In this document: positions 1 to 7,589 of the stretch, piece by piece | Numbering within the stretch: position 1 is the stretch's first letter | Layout of the letters: every line of letters begins with the position of its first letter | From: Mesorhizobium sp. | Lineage (GTDB): Bacteria; Pseudomonadota; Alphaproteobacteria; Rhizobiales; Rhizobiaceae | Assembly (NCBI GenBank): GCA_030698645.1 | Contig: JAUYMV010000745.1 | Coordinates: 1-14,766 of the forward strand | Length of the DNA stretch: 14,766 nt | Direction: 5' to 3' | Notes under the pieces: model-generated | What the model saw: only the letters and a program-made list of their open reading frames with translations | What the model was told of the DNA's origin: nothing | The model's database searches: none | Translations under genes and position numbers: made by a program

Positions 1-874
1 AATCCGCAAACGGCAGATCCACGATCACGCAACCGAGCGACGCCAGTCCGGCCAACGCCGTTTCGAACGCCTCTTCCATGACGGCGTCGCCGAAGAACTT
101 CCGGTCGGCCTTCGCCGGCACGCCGACGCGCAGCACGGGCGGTCGGGTCGCCTCCATCGGCGGGAAACGGCGCGAGTAGGGGTCCGCTTCGTCGCCTTCA
201 GCGGCAATCTGGAAGACCTGCCAGGCGTCGTCGACGGTGAGTGCGAAGATCGAGACGCAGTCGAGCGTGCGGCAGGCAGGTACGACGCCCGACGCCGACA
301 ATGCGCCGACCGATGGCTTGAGGCCGACGATGTTGTTCAGCCCGGCGGGGATGCGGCCCGAGCCGGCGGTGTCGGTGCCGAGCGCGAAGGCGACGATGCC
401 GCGCGCCGTCGCCACCGCCGAGCCGGACGACGAACCGCCGGGCACGAGTTTCGGATCGATTGCGTTGCGCGGGATCGGATAGGGCGAGCGCACGCCGACA
501 AGGCCGGTGGCGAACTGATCGAGATTGGTCTTGCCGATGACGATGGCCCCGGCGGCCCGCAACAGGGCGACCACCGTCGCGTCCCTGTCCGGCAAGTAGG
601 CGAACTCGGGACAGGCGGCCGTCGTCGGCATGCCGGCGACGTCGATGTTGTCCTTGACCGCGAAGGGGATGCCCCAGAGCGGTCTGCCTCGGTCGAAGCC
701 GCCGAGCGCTTCGACTTCGACTTCAAGCGCCGCGCGATCGGCGAGATGGATGAAGATGCCCGGATCGTCGGCTGCGGCCAGGCGCGAGAAAACCTCTTCG
801 ATTGCCTCTCGGGCGCTCATCCCGGCGGCATAGGCAGCGCGCAGGCTCGCCAGATCGAACTGCAAATCGCTCAT
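1..874 (-). CDS. atzF: Allophanate hydrolase (AtzF-type amidase), N-terminal half, cut by window edge
   Basis: This frame is open from the ATG at 874 to the window edge and gives 291 residues (first [10 protein letters not shown]), so the C-terminus is missing. It is an amidase-signature enzyme. The Ser-cisSer-Lys triad is visible as K74 in PFAVKDNID, S148 in PGGSSSGS and S172 in GTDTAGSGR, with the 24-residue serine spacing normal for the family. The stretch NNIVGLKPSVGALSASGVVP resembles allophanate hydrolases more than Glu-tRNA or general amidases. Known AtzF proteins are about 600 residues and turn allophanate into ammonia and CO2 in the cytoplasm. A GGGAGGAG ribosome site lies just upstream. 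The ATG overlaps the cupin stop as ATGA, implying translational coupling. It would be the last step after biuret hydrolase in this operon. A related amidase (e.g. carboxybiuret hydrolase AtzE) is less likely but the missing half would settle it. Confidence 0.85.
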   Translation of the reverse strand, partial: MSDLQFDLASLRAAYAAGMSAREAIEEVFSRLAAADDPGIFIHLADRAALEVEVEALGGFDRGRPLWGIPFAVKDNIDVAGMPTTAACPEFAYLPDRDATVVALLRAAGAIVIGKTNLDQFATGLVGVRSPYPIPRNAIDPKLVPGGSSSGSAVATARGIVAFALGTDTAGSGRIPAGLNNIVGLKPSVGALSASGVVPACRTLDCVSIFALTVDDAWQVFQIAAEGDEADPYSRRFPPMEATRPPVLRVGVPAKADRKFFGDAVMEEAFETALAGLASLGCVIVDLPFAD

Positions 875-1221
875 TTTTCTCCTCCCAGGATGAGCACAGG
901 CAGGTCCCACTGAATCAGCACGACGCAACCATCCTTCGTCCAGATGGAATGTTCGGTGCCGACCGGATTGAGGACGACGCTGCCCTCCGGATAGTCGCCA
1001 TTCTCGTCGCTCTGTGTCCCCTCCAGCACGACGATCGTCTCCAGCCCCATGTGCCGGTGGTGCGGCACGCGGGCGCCGGGTCGGTAGTGCAGGACCGCGA
1101 CCGACGGTTCGACCGGTCCGCCTTTCAGGAGCCAGTGGACCGTGATGCCCTCGCGAAAATGCTCGAACGTCAGATCGCGCCAGCCGCCCGAGGCAAGACC
1201 GGCGAAACTCAGATTAGGCAT
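871..1221 (-). CDS. Small single-domain cupin protein in the biuret operon
   Basis: A 116-residue single-domain cupin. The metal-ligand pattern is present: histidines and a glutamate in [17 protein letters not shown] (cupin motif 1) and a histidine in [10 protein letters not shown] (motif 2), with the [11 protein letters not shown] turn between them. No signal peptide or membrane segment is seen, so it is probably cytoplasmic. Its ATG lies 8 bases inside the end of the upstream hydrolase gene and its TGA overlaps the atzF ATG, so it is embedded in the operon. Cupins of this size include ChrR-like sensors, decarboxylases, isomerases and aminohydrolases. Nothing here selects one. A catalytic or metabolite-sensing role between the hydrolases and AtzF is inference. 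The fold call is firm; the function is unknown. Confidence 0.8.
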   Translation of the reverse strand: MPNLSFAGLASGGWRDLTFEHFREGITVHWLLKGGPVEPSVAVLHYRPGARVPHHRHMGLETIVVLEGTQSDENGDYPEGSVVLNPVGTEHSIWTKDGCVVLIQWDLPVLILGGEK

Positions 1222-1882
1222 GCGCGATTCCTTCGAGCACCTGGTCGGTCGTCGCCGTCCAGCCGACTATCGCGCCCTGCGCGCGGATCATCTCGATCGC
1301 CGCCTGTTTGAACGCGGCGAAATAGCTCTCGGTCGCATCTTCGGCGAGCAGGCATTCATAGCCGCGGTCGTTGGCCTCGCGCATCGTCGTCTGGACGCAG
1401 ACCTCGGTGGTCACGCCGGCGAAGACCAGTTGCGCGATGCCCATCCGCTTCAAATCCTCACCGAGCGAGGTCGCGTAGAAGGCGCCCTTGCCCGGTTTCT
1501 CGATGACCAGCTCGCCGTCGACGGGCGCGAGCGCGTCGAGGATCGCGGTGCCCGACTCGCCGGCGATCAGGACACGGCCCATCGGACCGGCATCGCCGAT
1601 GCGGATCGTCGGGTTGCCGCGATTGCGCTTGGCGGGCGGCAGGTCGGACAGGTCCGGCCGGTGGCACTCCATCGTGTGGATCACCGGCAGGCCGGCGGCG
1701 CGAAAGCCCTCGATCAGCCGCTTCACCGTCGGCACGATTTTGGTGACGCGCGACACGTCGTTGCCGAGGCTCGCGCCGAAACCGCCTTGCTCGGCGAAAT
1801 CGCGCTGCATGTCGATGACGATCAGCGCGGTGGTTTCCGGCCTGAAGGTGAAGTTGAACGGCTGGGCAGCGATCTCCGCCAT
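1214..1882 (-). CDS. Isochorismatase-superfamily cysteine hydrolase, BiuH paralogue (candidate triuret/ureido-amide hydrolase)
   Basis: 222 residues of the cysteine-hydrolase (isochorismatase-like) superfamily. The triad is visible as D24 in VIDMQRDF, K129 in IEKPGKGAF and C162 in [20 protein letters not shown], after the usual GVTTE cis-peptide region. It shares the HRPDLxDLPPxKR and ANDRGxEC blocks with the BiuH gene in this operon. It lacks the BiuH N-terminal extension ([11 protein letters not shown]) and differs in the substrate loop ([11 protein letters not shown] in place of [11 protein letters not shown]). Q202 aligns with BiuH Q215. It may therefore act on a related C-N amide such as triuret or another ureido compound, delivering biuret or allophanate to its neighbours. 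RutB-like ureidoacrylate amidohydrolase is an alternative, but no rut genes are near. The ATG shares one base with the ABC ATPase stop (TGATG). The exact substrate is inference. Confidence 0.75.
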   Translation of the reverse strand: MAEIAAQPFNFTFRPETTALIVIDMQRDFAEQGGFGASLGNDVSRVTKIVPTVKRLIEGFRAAGLPVIHTMECHRPDLSDLPPAKRNRGNPTIRIGDAGPMGRVLIAGESGTAILDALAPVDGELVIEKPGKGAFYATSLGEDLKRMGIAQLVFAGVTTEVCVQTTMREANDRGYECLLAEDATESYFAAFKQAAIEMIRAQGAIVGWTATTDQVLEGIAHA

Positions 1883-3426
1883 CAGTGATGTCCCGCCATG
1901 TGCTCGCCGATGGTCTGGACGCTCGCGGTCGCGATCGGCGTTTCGTAGACCAGGGCGCCGTCGGACATCACCAGGATACGGTCGGAGAGTTCGAGCAGTT
2001 CGTCGAGATCCTCCGACATCAGCAGCACGGCGGCGCCGGCATTGCGCGCCTTCATGATGCGCGCGCGGATTTCGGCGACGGCCGAGAAGTCGAGCCCGAA
2101 GCAGGGGTTCGACACGATCAGAAGGTCGACGTCGCCGGTCAGCTCGCGCGCGAGCACCGCGCGCTGGACGTTGCCGCCGGAGAGCGCCGCGATCGGCGAG
2201 GAGAGCGAGGCGGTCTTGACCTTGAACTGCTCGACCAGACGCGCGGCATAGGCGCGGATCGCGCCCATATTGACCCAGCTCACCGGCTTGCCGGTGGCGG
2301 AGAGATCGAAGGTGCGGAAGGCCATGTTCTCCGCGACCGTCATCTTCGGCGCGCAGGCATTGCGCAGCGGTTCTTCCGGGATGAAGCGGACGTTCAGCGT
2401 ACGGGCCTCGGCGCGGCTCGCGCCATAAGGCGCGCCCTTCACCATAACCTCGCCCGCGTCGCGCGCGCGCTGCCCCGCCAGCACTTCGAGGAACTCCTTC
2501 TGGCCGTTGCCTGAAATCCCGGCGATGCCGACGATCTCGCCCGATTTGACGTCGAGCCCGTCGACGCTGATCTTCTTCAGTCCGGAGCGGTCGGGCGCCC
2601 TCAGCGCCCTGACAGTGAGGATCGGCCTGGCGTCCGCCGGCACGCCGGTGCGGCTGTCGAGTGCCGCGATCGGCTGGTCGCCGATCATCATCGCGGCCAT
2701 CGCCTTATGGTCGAGTTCTGCGACCTTGCCGCTGCCGGCGAATTTGCCCTTGCGCAGCACGGTGATGTCGTCGGCGAAGGCCGTCACTTCATGGAACTTG
2801 TGGGAGATCATCAGGACGGTCAGGTCGCCCGCCCGGGTCATGCCGCGCACCAGCCCCAGCACCTCTTGTGCCTCGCCCGGCGTCAGCACCGAGGTCGGCT
2901 CGTCGAGGACGAGGAAATGCCGGCCGAGATAGAGCTGCTTGACGATCTCCAGTTTCTGCTTCTCACCCGCCGCCAGTTCGCCAACCGGCACGTCAAGTGG
3001 CAGCTTGAACGGCATGCGCTCCATGAAGGCGGCGAGCCCCTTGCGCTCCTTCGCCCAGTCGATGATGGGCGGCACGTCCTGACGCGAGATGACGAGGTTC
3101 TCCGCGCCGGTCAGCGAAGCGACCAGCGTGAAGTGCTGGTAGACCATGCCGAGACCAAGCGACGAGGCGTCCTTCGGGCTGTCGATCGCGACCTCGCGGC
3201 CATCGACCATGATCTGCCCCTCGGTCGGGTGATAGAATCCCATCATGCATTTGACGAGGGTCGACTTGCCGGCCCCGTTCTCGCCGAGCAGCGCATGGAA
3301 CGAGCCCGCCGGCACCTTGACCGAGACATGGTCGAGCGCGGTGAAACCGCCGAAGCGCATCGTCATGCCGGTGGCTTCGACGCCGACGGCCTTGTCGCTC
3401 GGCGGCGCGGGTGGCGGGATGATCAT
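1882..3426 (-). CDS. BMP-type ABC transporter ATPase with two nucleotide-binding domains
   Basis: 514 residues with two fused ABC domains (about 12-250 and 265-512), the arrangement of BMP/nucleoside and ribose importers. Domain 1 has Walker [10 protein letters not shown] (48-56), Q-loop Q97, signature LAAGEKQ (151-157), Walker B FLVLDEPT (171-178) and switch His209. Domain 2 has a lysine-less Walker A (GISGNGQKE, 303-311), signature LSGGNVQR (415-422) and altered Walker B ([10 protein letters not shown]). A degenerate second site is usual for this family. The start MIIPPPAPP at 3426 is chosen because the ABC domain begins about 15 residues later and the ATG overlaps the BiuH stop (ATGA). The longer in-frame reading up to 4071 only shadows BiuH. 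It powers the two permeases encoded upstream. Confidence 0.92.
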   Translation of the reverse strand: MIIPPPAPPSDKAVGVEATGMTMRFGGFTALDHVSVKVPAGSFHALLGENGAGKSTLVKCMMGFYHPTEGQIMVDGREVAIDSPKDASSLGLGMVYQHFTLVASLTGAENLVISRQDVPPIIDWAKERKGLAAFMERMPFKLPLDVPVGELAAGEKQKLEIVKQLYLGRHFLVLDEPTSVLTPGEAQEVLGLVRGMTRAGDLTVLMISHKFHEVTAFADDITVLRKGKFAGSGKVAELDHKAMAAMMIGDQPIAALDSRTGVPADARPILTVRALRAPDRSGLKKISVDGLDVKSGEIVGIAGISGNGQKEFLEVLAGQRARDAGEVMVKGAPYGASRAEARTLNVRFIPEEPLRNACAPKMTVAENMAFRTFDLSATGKPVSWVNMGAIRAYAARLVEQFKVKTASLSSPIAALSGGNVQRAVLARELTGDVDLLIVSNPCFGLDFSAVAEIRARIMKARNAGAAVLLMSEDLDELLELSDRILVMSDGALVYETPIATASVQTIGEHMAGHH

Positions 3427-4124
3427 GGCAATTGCTCCACGAAGGCCTTCGAATTCGACACCGCGCCGAAGACGCCGCCCTGCATCTTGATCATCTTGAT
3501 CGCGGCCAGATGGTTGCCGTAGTCGGTCGCGCCGCAGCAATCCTCCAGCATGACGCATTCGAAGCCGCGGTCGTTGGCCTCGCGCATGGTGGTGTGGACG
3601 CAGACATCGGTGGTGATGCCGGTCAGCACGATGTTGCGGATGCCGCGCTGGCCCAGGATCAGCTCGAGATCGGTGGCGCAGAACGAGCCCTTGCCAGGCT
3701 TGTCGATGATCGGTTCGCCCTCGATCGGATAGAGGTCGGGGATGATGTCCCAGCCCGGCTCGCCGCGGATGAGGATGCGGCCGCAGGGACCGGAGTCCCC
3801 GATGCCGGCGCCGATGCGCTGCGAGCGCCAGCGTTTGTTGGGCGGCAGGTCGGCGAGGTCGGGCCGGTGACCCTCGCGCGTGTGGATGATGGAGTAGCCC
3901 TTGGCGCGCATTGCGCCGAGCACCGCCGTGATCGGCTCGATCGGCGCGCGCACGAGCGACAAATCGTAGCCCATATGGTCGACATAGCCGCCCGGCCCGC
4001 AGAAATCCGTCTGCATGTCGATGATGATCAGCGCCGTGTTGTCGGGCCTCAGATCGCCGTTCCACGGCCACGGATAGGGGTCGGCGTCGATATAGGTCTG
4101 TGCGATGTCGGGTCGGGCGTTCAT
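3423..4124 (-). CDS. biuH: Biuret amidohydrolase (cysteine hydrolase)
   Basis: 233 residues, cytoplasmic. It hydrolyses biuret to allophanate and ammonia. The residues I recall from the characterised Rhizobium leguminosarum enzyme fall at the same numbers: D36 in [11 protein letters not shown]142 in [11 protein letters not shown]175 in [11 protein letters not shown] and the substrate-side Q215 in KMQGGVFG. The N-terminal signature [11 protein letters not shown] and the blocks [14 protein letters not shown] and [12 protein letters not shown] also match that enzyme as I remember it, and the length is the same class. This is the most specific functional call in the window. Its ATG is 16 bases after the permease stop, with a GGAG ribosome site, and its TGA overlaps the ATPase ATG. 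An enzyme gene between permease and ATPase genes suggests a long-standing functional link between uptake and hydrolysis. Confidence 0.9.
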   Translation of the reverse strand: MNARPDIAQTYIDADPYPWPWNGDLRPDNTALIIIDMQTDFCGPGGYVDHMGYDLSLVRAPIEPITAVLGAMRAKGYSIIHTREGHRPDLADLPPNKRWRSQRIGAGIGDSGPCGRILIRGEPGWDIIPDLYPIEGEPIIDKPGKGSFCATDLELILGQRGIRNIVLTGITTDVCVHTTMREANDRGFECVMLEDCCGATDYGNHLAAIKMIKMQGGVFGAVSNSKAFVEQLP

Positions 4125-4140
4125 CGGACTTTGCTCCGGT

Positions 4141-5067
4141 TCACTTGGTGATCGACAGTTCGCCGGGCGCGCCGGCGAGCGAACGGCCGGGCGACGAGGT
4201 GGCGATCATGATGATAAGGGTCAGGATGTAGGGGGCGGCGTAGAAGAGATAATAGCCCTGCGTGACGCCAACCGACTGAAGGGCCGGGCCAAGCGCGCCG
4301 GCGCCGCCGAAGAGGAGCGCCGCGGCGAAGCAGCCGATCGGATTCCAGCGCGCGAAGATGACAAGCGCCACGGCCATCAGGCCCTGGCCTGAAGAGACGC
4401 CTTCGCTCCAGCTGCCGGGATAATAGAGCGACAGATAGGCGCCGCCGATGGCGGCCAGCGCGCCGCCGACGCCGGTGGCGAGAAGGCGCACCGTGTTGGG
4501 ATTGAGCCCCATGGCGCGGGCGGCGTCCGAGGAGTCGCCGACGACGCGGACGATGAGGCCGGCCCGTGTGTTGCGGAAGGCCCACCACAGGAAGACGGCG
4601 AGCGCCGCCCCGATCAGGAACAGGACGTTGACGTTGAGTGCCGCCTGCACCTGCGGCACGCTGGACCACCAGCCAAGCGGAATGGCCGGCAGGTCGGGCG
4701 CGGAAGGCTGGATGAAGGGTTTGCCGAAGAAGAAGGCGAGGCCGGAGCCGAACAGCATGAGCGCGATGCCGATCGCAATGTCGTTGACCTTGGGAAACTT
4801 GCAGATCCAGCCGTGGAAGAGGCCGAAGCAGGCGCCAGCGCCCGCCGCCGCGACAACGCCCAGCCAGGGCGAGCCAGTCATCACGGCGACGGCGTAGGCA
4901 GACATCGCGCCGAAGACGAGGATGCCTTCGAGGCCGAGATTGATGCGCCCCGAACGCTCGGTGATCGCCTCGCCGAGCGAGACGAAGATGAACGGCGTCG
5001 AAACGCGGATGGCGCCGCCGAGGATGGCGAGCGGCACGCCCCACAGGCCGATGTCGGTCGTCTCCAT
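4141..5067 (-). CDS. BMP-type ABC transporter permease, second subunit (NupQ-like)
   Basis: 308 residues, strongly hydrophobic with about eight predicted membrane segments. It contains the branched-chain/BMP permease signatures [19 protein letters not shown] near the N-terminus and [21 protein letters not shown] in the cytoplasmic coupling loop. It is an inner-membrane subunit for uptake of the ligand brought by the BMP protein. I place the start at [10 protein letters not shown] (5067): this ATG overlaps the preceding permease stop as TGATG and has AGGG about 8 bases upstream. An in-frame ATG at 5085 would add six residues. The family carries nucleosides, purines and related nitrogen-rich compounds. 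Biuret or a relative is the likely cargo here, by context only. Confidence 0.88.
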   Translation of the reverse strand: METTDIGLWGVPLAILGGAIRVSTPFIFVSLGEAITERSGRINLGLEGILVFGAMSAYAVAVMTGSPWLGVVAAAGAGACFGLFHGWICKFPKVNDIAIGIALMLFGSGLAFFFGKPFIQPSAPDLPAIPLGWWSSVPQVQAALNVNVLFLIGAALAVFLWWAFRNTRAGLIVRVVGDSSDAARAMGLNPNTVRLLATGVGGALAAIGGAYLSLYYPGSWSEGVSSGQGLMAVALVIFARWNPIGCFAAALLFGGAGALGPALQSVGVTQGYYLFYAAPYILTLIIMIATSSPGRSLAGAPGELSITK

Positions 5068-6179
5068 CAGACGTCCCTCTTCCACAGATCTGGGTTGAAC
5101 ATCCTGAAGCGGCCGTAGAGCGTTTCCGAGAACAGGATGACGATGAAGATCATGCCCTGCAGCACCTGAACGGTGGCGTCCGGCAAATCCATGCGCCGCT
5201 GCAGCAGGCCGCCCGAGGCCTCGATGCCGCCGAGCAGGATGGCGACCGGGATGATGGCGAGCGGATTGTGGCGGGCCAGGAAGGCGACGAGGATGCCGCT
5301 ATAACCATAGCCAGCGGCAAGAGAGCCGTTGGCATTGCCCTGGACGGCGGCGACTTCGAGCATGCCGGCGAGCCCGGCAAAGGCGCCGGCCAGTGCGCAG
5401 AAGCCAACGATCAGCGGACCGACCGCCAGGCCCTGCACCTGCGCGGCGCGCACATTGCCGCCGGCGATTCGCGCGGCGAAGCCCCAGCGCGTCTTCTCAA
5501 TCAGCACCCACGACATAACGCAGGCGACGATGCCGACGACGAGGCCCCAATGCACGTCCATGCCGGGGATAGGCCCGACGACGAAGGCCGGGTCGATCAG
5601 CGGAGTCGATGGCTTGTTGAGCGAGGCGGGGTCACGCAGCGGCCCTTCGACAAGGTGGTTCATCAAGGCGATGGCGATATAGGCCATCAGAAGGCTGGAT
5701 ATGGTCTCGTTGACCGCGCGGTAGTGGCGCAGCGCGCCGACGGCGCCGATCCAGATGCCGCCTGCCAGCATGCCGGCGAGCGCCATCAGGACGATGCCGA
5801 CGGCGGATGGCGCCCCTGAGATGGCGACAGCCATCGCGGCCGCGGCAACGCCGCCCAGCACGATCGCGCCCTCGCCGCCGATGACCACAAGGCCGAGCCT
5901 GGCCGGCAGGGCGACGCAGAGCGCCGCGAGAAGCAGCGGCGCGGCGCGCGACAGCGTGTTCTGGATCGAGAACCACGACCCGAAACCGCCGCGCCACATC
6001 AGATCGTAGAGCTGCAGCGGCGATTTGCCGAGCAGCGCGATGAACATGCTGAACAGCGCCATGCCGACGATCAGCGCGCCGACCGGGATGACGAAACCCT
6101 CCGCCCGCCGCGCGATCCATTCGAGCGCCGCCGAGGCGGCGGGCGAGCGCAGGACAGGCGATGCGGCGATGTCGGTCAT
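5067..6179 (-). CDS. BMP-type ABC transporter permease, first subunit (NupP-like)
   Basis: 370 residues. A hydrophilic head (MTDIAASPVL...) and an early membrane segment (FVIPVGALIVGMALFSMF) are followed by about nine more hydrophobic segments. Family signatures include SPLQLYDLMWRGGFGSW, NETISSLLMAYIAIALMNHLVEG and GGNVRAAQVQGL. It is longer than the second permease, as is usual for the first BMP permease. The start at 6179 follows a GGAG about 8 bases upstream. The same frame stays open to 6377, but that extension translates the intergenic hairpin repeat and has no family resemblance. The gene follows the binding-protein gene after a 234-base gap that contains the repeat, and its stop overlaps the next permease gene. 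Confidence 0.88.
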   Translation of the reverse strand: MTDIAASPVLRSPAASAALEWIARRAEGFVIPVGALIVGMALFSMFIALLGKSPLQLYDLMWRGGFGSWFSIQNTLSRAAPLLLAALCVALPARLGLVVIGGEGAIVLGGVAAAAMAVAISGAPSAVGIVLMALAGMLAGGIWIGAVGALRHYRAVNETISSLLMAYIAIALMNHLVEGPLRDPASLNKPSTPLIDPAFVVGPIPGMDVHWGLVVGIVACVMSWVLIEKTRWGFAARIAGGNVRAAQVQGLAVGPLIVGFCALAGAFAGLAGMLEVAAVQGNANGSLAAGYGYSGILVAFLARHNPLAIIPVAILLGGIEASGGLLQRRMDLPDATVQVLQGMIFIVILFSETLYGRFRMFNPDLWKRDV

Positions 6180-6211
6180 GGCGAGATTCTCCGGACGGTT
6201 GTGGTAGACAG

Positions 6212-6395
6212 GTCGACCCCCGCTCCGCCTCGCTTTGCTCGGCACCGGGCCGGGGCGAGCCACGCGTCTCGCCCGTCCTTTGGACCCCCCGTTCGACGGG
6301 GGTGAGGAAGGGCGCCAACGAGGCGACCGGTCTTTCCACTCCCCCGTCGAACGGGGGAGAGGTGGTTTGCGCAGCAAACCGGAGTGGGGGTCGAC
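6212..6395 (+). repeat. Mosaic palindromic intergenic repeat with terminal inverted repeats and four hairpins
   Basis: The outer arms at 6212-6226 and 6381-6395 are inverted copies (GTCGACCCCC-type ends, one mismatch in 15). Inside lie four perfect 7-bp stems: 6253-6259/6268-6274 (8-nt loop), 6286-6292/6296-6302 (3-nt loop), 6341-6347/6351-6357 (3-nt loop) and 6364-6370/6374-6380 (3-nt loop). The second and third hairpins are inverted copies of each other (CCCCCGT arms around a TCGA-type centre). The look is that of the dispersed mosaic repeats common between genes in rhizobia and relatives. It lies in the operon transcript between the binding-protein and first permease genes, where it could attenuate transcription or protect the upstream message. 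No long T-run follows a stem, so a classical terminator is not evident. Strand is arbitrary. Confidence 0.8.
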
Positions 6396-6413
6396 ATCGG
6401 GAGCGTTCCCCCT

Positions 6414-7541
6414 CTACGACGTCGAGCCGACGACGCCTTCGACCAGGTAGTCCATGCTCTCCAGTTCGATGGCGGTCTCCGCGAAGGCCTGGCCGTCGGC
6501 CGCCACGACGTCGCCCTTGTTGTTCTTGAGCGGTCCCTTGATCACCGAGAAGCCGCCCTTCATGATTTCGGCGAGCGTCGCCTCGAACTGCGCCCTGCCG
6601 GCGTCCGGAACGGCGGGGCCGAGCGGGCTCATCTTGACGAAGCCGTCTGCGAGGCCGCCGCGCGTGAAGTTCGGCAGGGCTTCGCCTGCGACCAGTTTCT
6701 CGACGTACATCTTGTAGACGTTGGCCCAGTTCCATTCGGCGCCCGTGAGATACTTCTCGGGTGCCAGCGGGCTCTGGTTGGCATGGTAGCCGCAGATGAA
6801 GGCGCCGCGGCCGGCTGCCGTCTCGACCACCACCTTGGGGCTGTCGACATGGCAGGTGACCACATCGACGCCCTGATCGATCAGCGCGTTGGTCGCTTCC
6901 GCCTCCTTGACCGCCAGCGACCACTCGCCCGTGAAGATGACCTGGCAGGTGATCGACGGATCGACCGAGCGGGCGCCGAGCAGGAAGGAGTTGATGTTGA
7001 GCAGGACTTGCGGGATCGGCTTGGCCGCGACGAAGCCGATCTTCTTGGTCTTGGTGGCGTGGCCCGCCGCGATGCCGTTCAGATATTGCCCCTGGCCGAT
7101 ATAGCCGAAATAGGAGCCGGTATTCGTCGGGTGCTTGCCCTCGGTCCACATGCCGCCGCAATGGCGGAACTGCACCTCGGGGAACTTGGCGGCCATGGCC
7201 AGCATATGCGGGTCGAAGTAGCCGAACGAGGTCGGGAAGACGAGGCTGGCGCCATCCAGGCTGATCATCGATTCCATGGTCTTCTGGACATCGACCGTCT
7301 CCGGCACATTCTCCTCCTCGACGACGGTGACGCCGTCCATGCCCTTCAGCATGGCGGCGCCTTCGGCGTGCGCCTGGTTGTAGCCGTAGTCGTCCTTGGG
7401 ACCGACATAGATGAAGCCGACGGTCACCCCGGCGGCGAAAGCGGATCGGAATGGCAGGGCGGACGAGGCTATGCCGAGCGCCGCGCCCGCGGCGGAGGTC
7501 TTCAGCAACTGGCGGCGAGAAATCATGAATCGGTTGGTCAT
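6414..7541 (-). CDS. BMP-family ABC transporter substrate-binding protein with Tat signal
   Basis: 375 residues. The N-terminus carries a twin-arginine export signal, SRRQLLK (8-14), then an Ala-rich hydrophobic core and a likely cleavage near SAFA-AG (about 36/37), so it is exported folded to the periplasm. The mature part is a BMP (PnrA-like) domain with VTVGFIYVGPKDDYGYNQAHAEG at the start and IGFVAAKPIPQVLLNINSF, DVVTCHVDSPKVV and FICGYHANQSPLAP further on. No lipobox cysteine is seen, in contrast to many BMP lipoproteins. It is the first gene of the operon, with AGGAG 8 bases before the ATG. Characterised family members bind nucleosides or purines. The catabolic genes downstream argue for a small ureido compound such as biuret, which is inference. 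Confidence 0.92.
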   Translation of the reverse strand: MTNRFMISRRQLLKTSAAGAALGIASSALPFRSAFAAGVTVGFIYVGPKDDYGYNQAHAEGAAMLKGMDGVTVVEEENVPETVDVQKTMESMISLDGASLVFPTSFGYFDPHMLAMAAKFPEVQFRHCGGMWTEGKHPTNTGSYFGYIGQGQYLNGIAAGHATKTKKIGFVAAKPIPQVLLNINSFLLGARSVDPSITCQVIFTGEWSLAVKEAEATNALIDQGVDVVTCHVDSPKVVVETAAGRGAFICGYHANQSPLAPEKYLTGAEWNWANVYKMYVEKLVAGEALPNFTRGGLADGFVKMSPLGPAVPDAGRAQFEATLAEIMKGGFSVIKGPLKNNKGDVVAADGQAFAETAIELESMDYLVEGVVGSTS

Positions 7542-7589
7542 AATGCGCTCCTGGCTGGACGAACGAGAGGAATTCAGCGTCTGTTAAGA

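Noticed and set aside
1882..3426. Lysine-less Walker A and altered Walker B in the second ABC domain as a sign of an inactive pseudogene
   Set aside because: A degenerate second nucleotide-binding domain is normal for the fused ATPases of BMP and ribose-type importers. The first domain is intact and the frame is unbroken.
3427..4071. In-frame upstream extension that would make the ABC ATPase 729 residues, a possible hydrolase-ATPase fusion
   Set aside because: The added residues are an Arg/His-rich out-of-frame reading of biuH. BiuH in its own frame is intact with all catalytic residues, and the ATPase has a natural ATG overlapping the biuH stop.
1214..4124. Rut pyrimidine-degradation cluster, with the hydrolases as RutB
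   Set aside because: No RutA monooxygenase, RutC, RutD, RutF or RutG partner is present, one hydrolase carries BiuH-specific residues and AtzF lies downstream.
6286..6380. CRISPR-like or rho-independent terminator interpretation of the hairpins
   Set aside because: There are no regularly spaced direct repeats with unique spacers and no T-run after a stem. The terminal inverted repeats and mirrored hairpins fit a mosaic intergenic repeat better.
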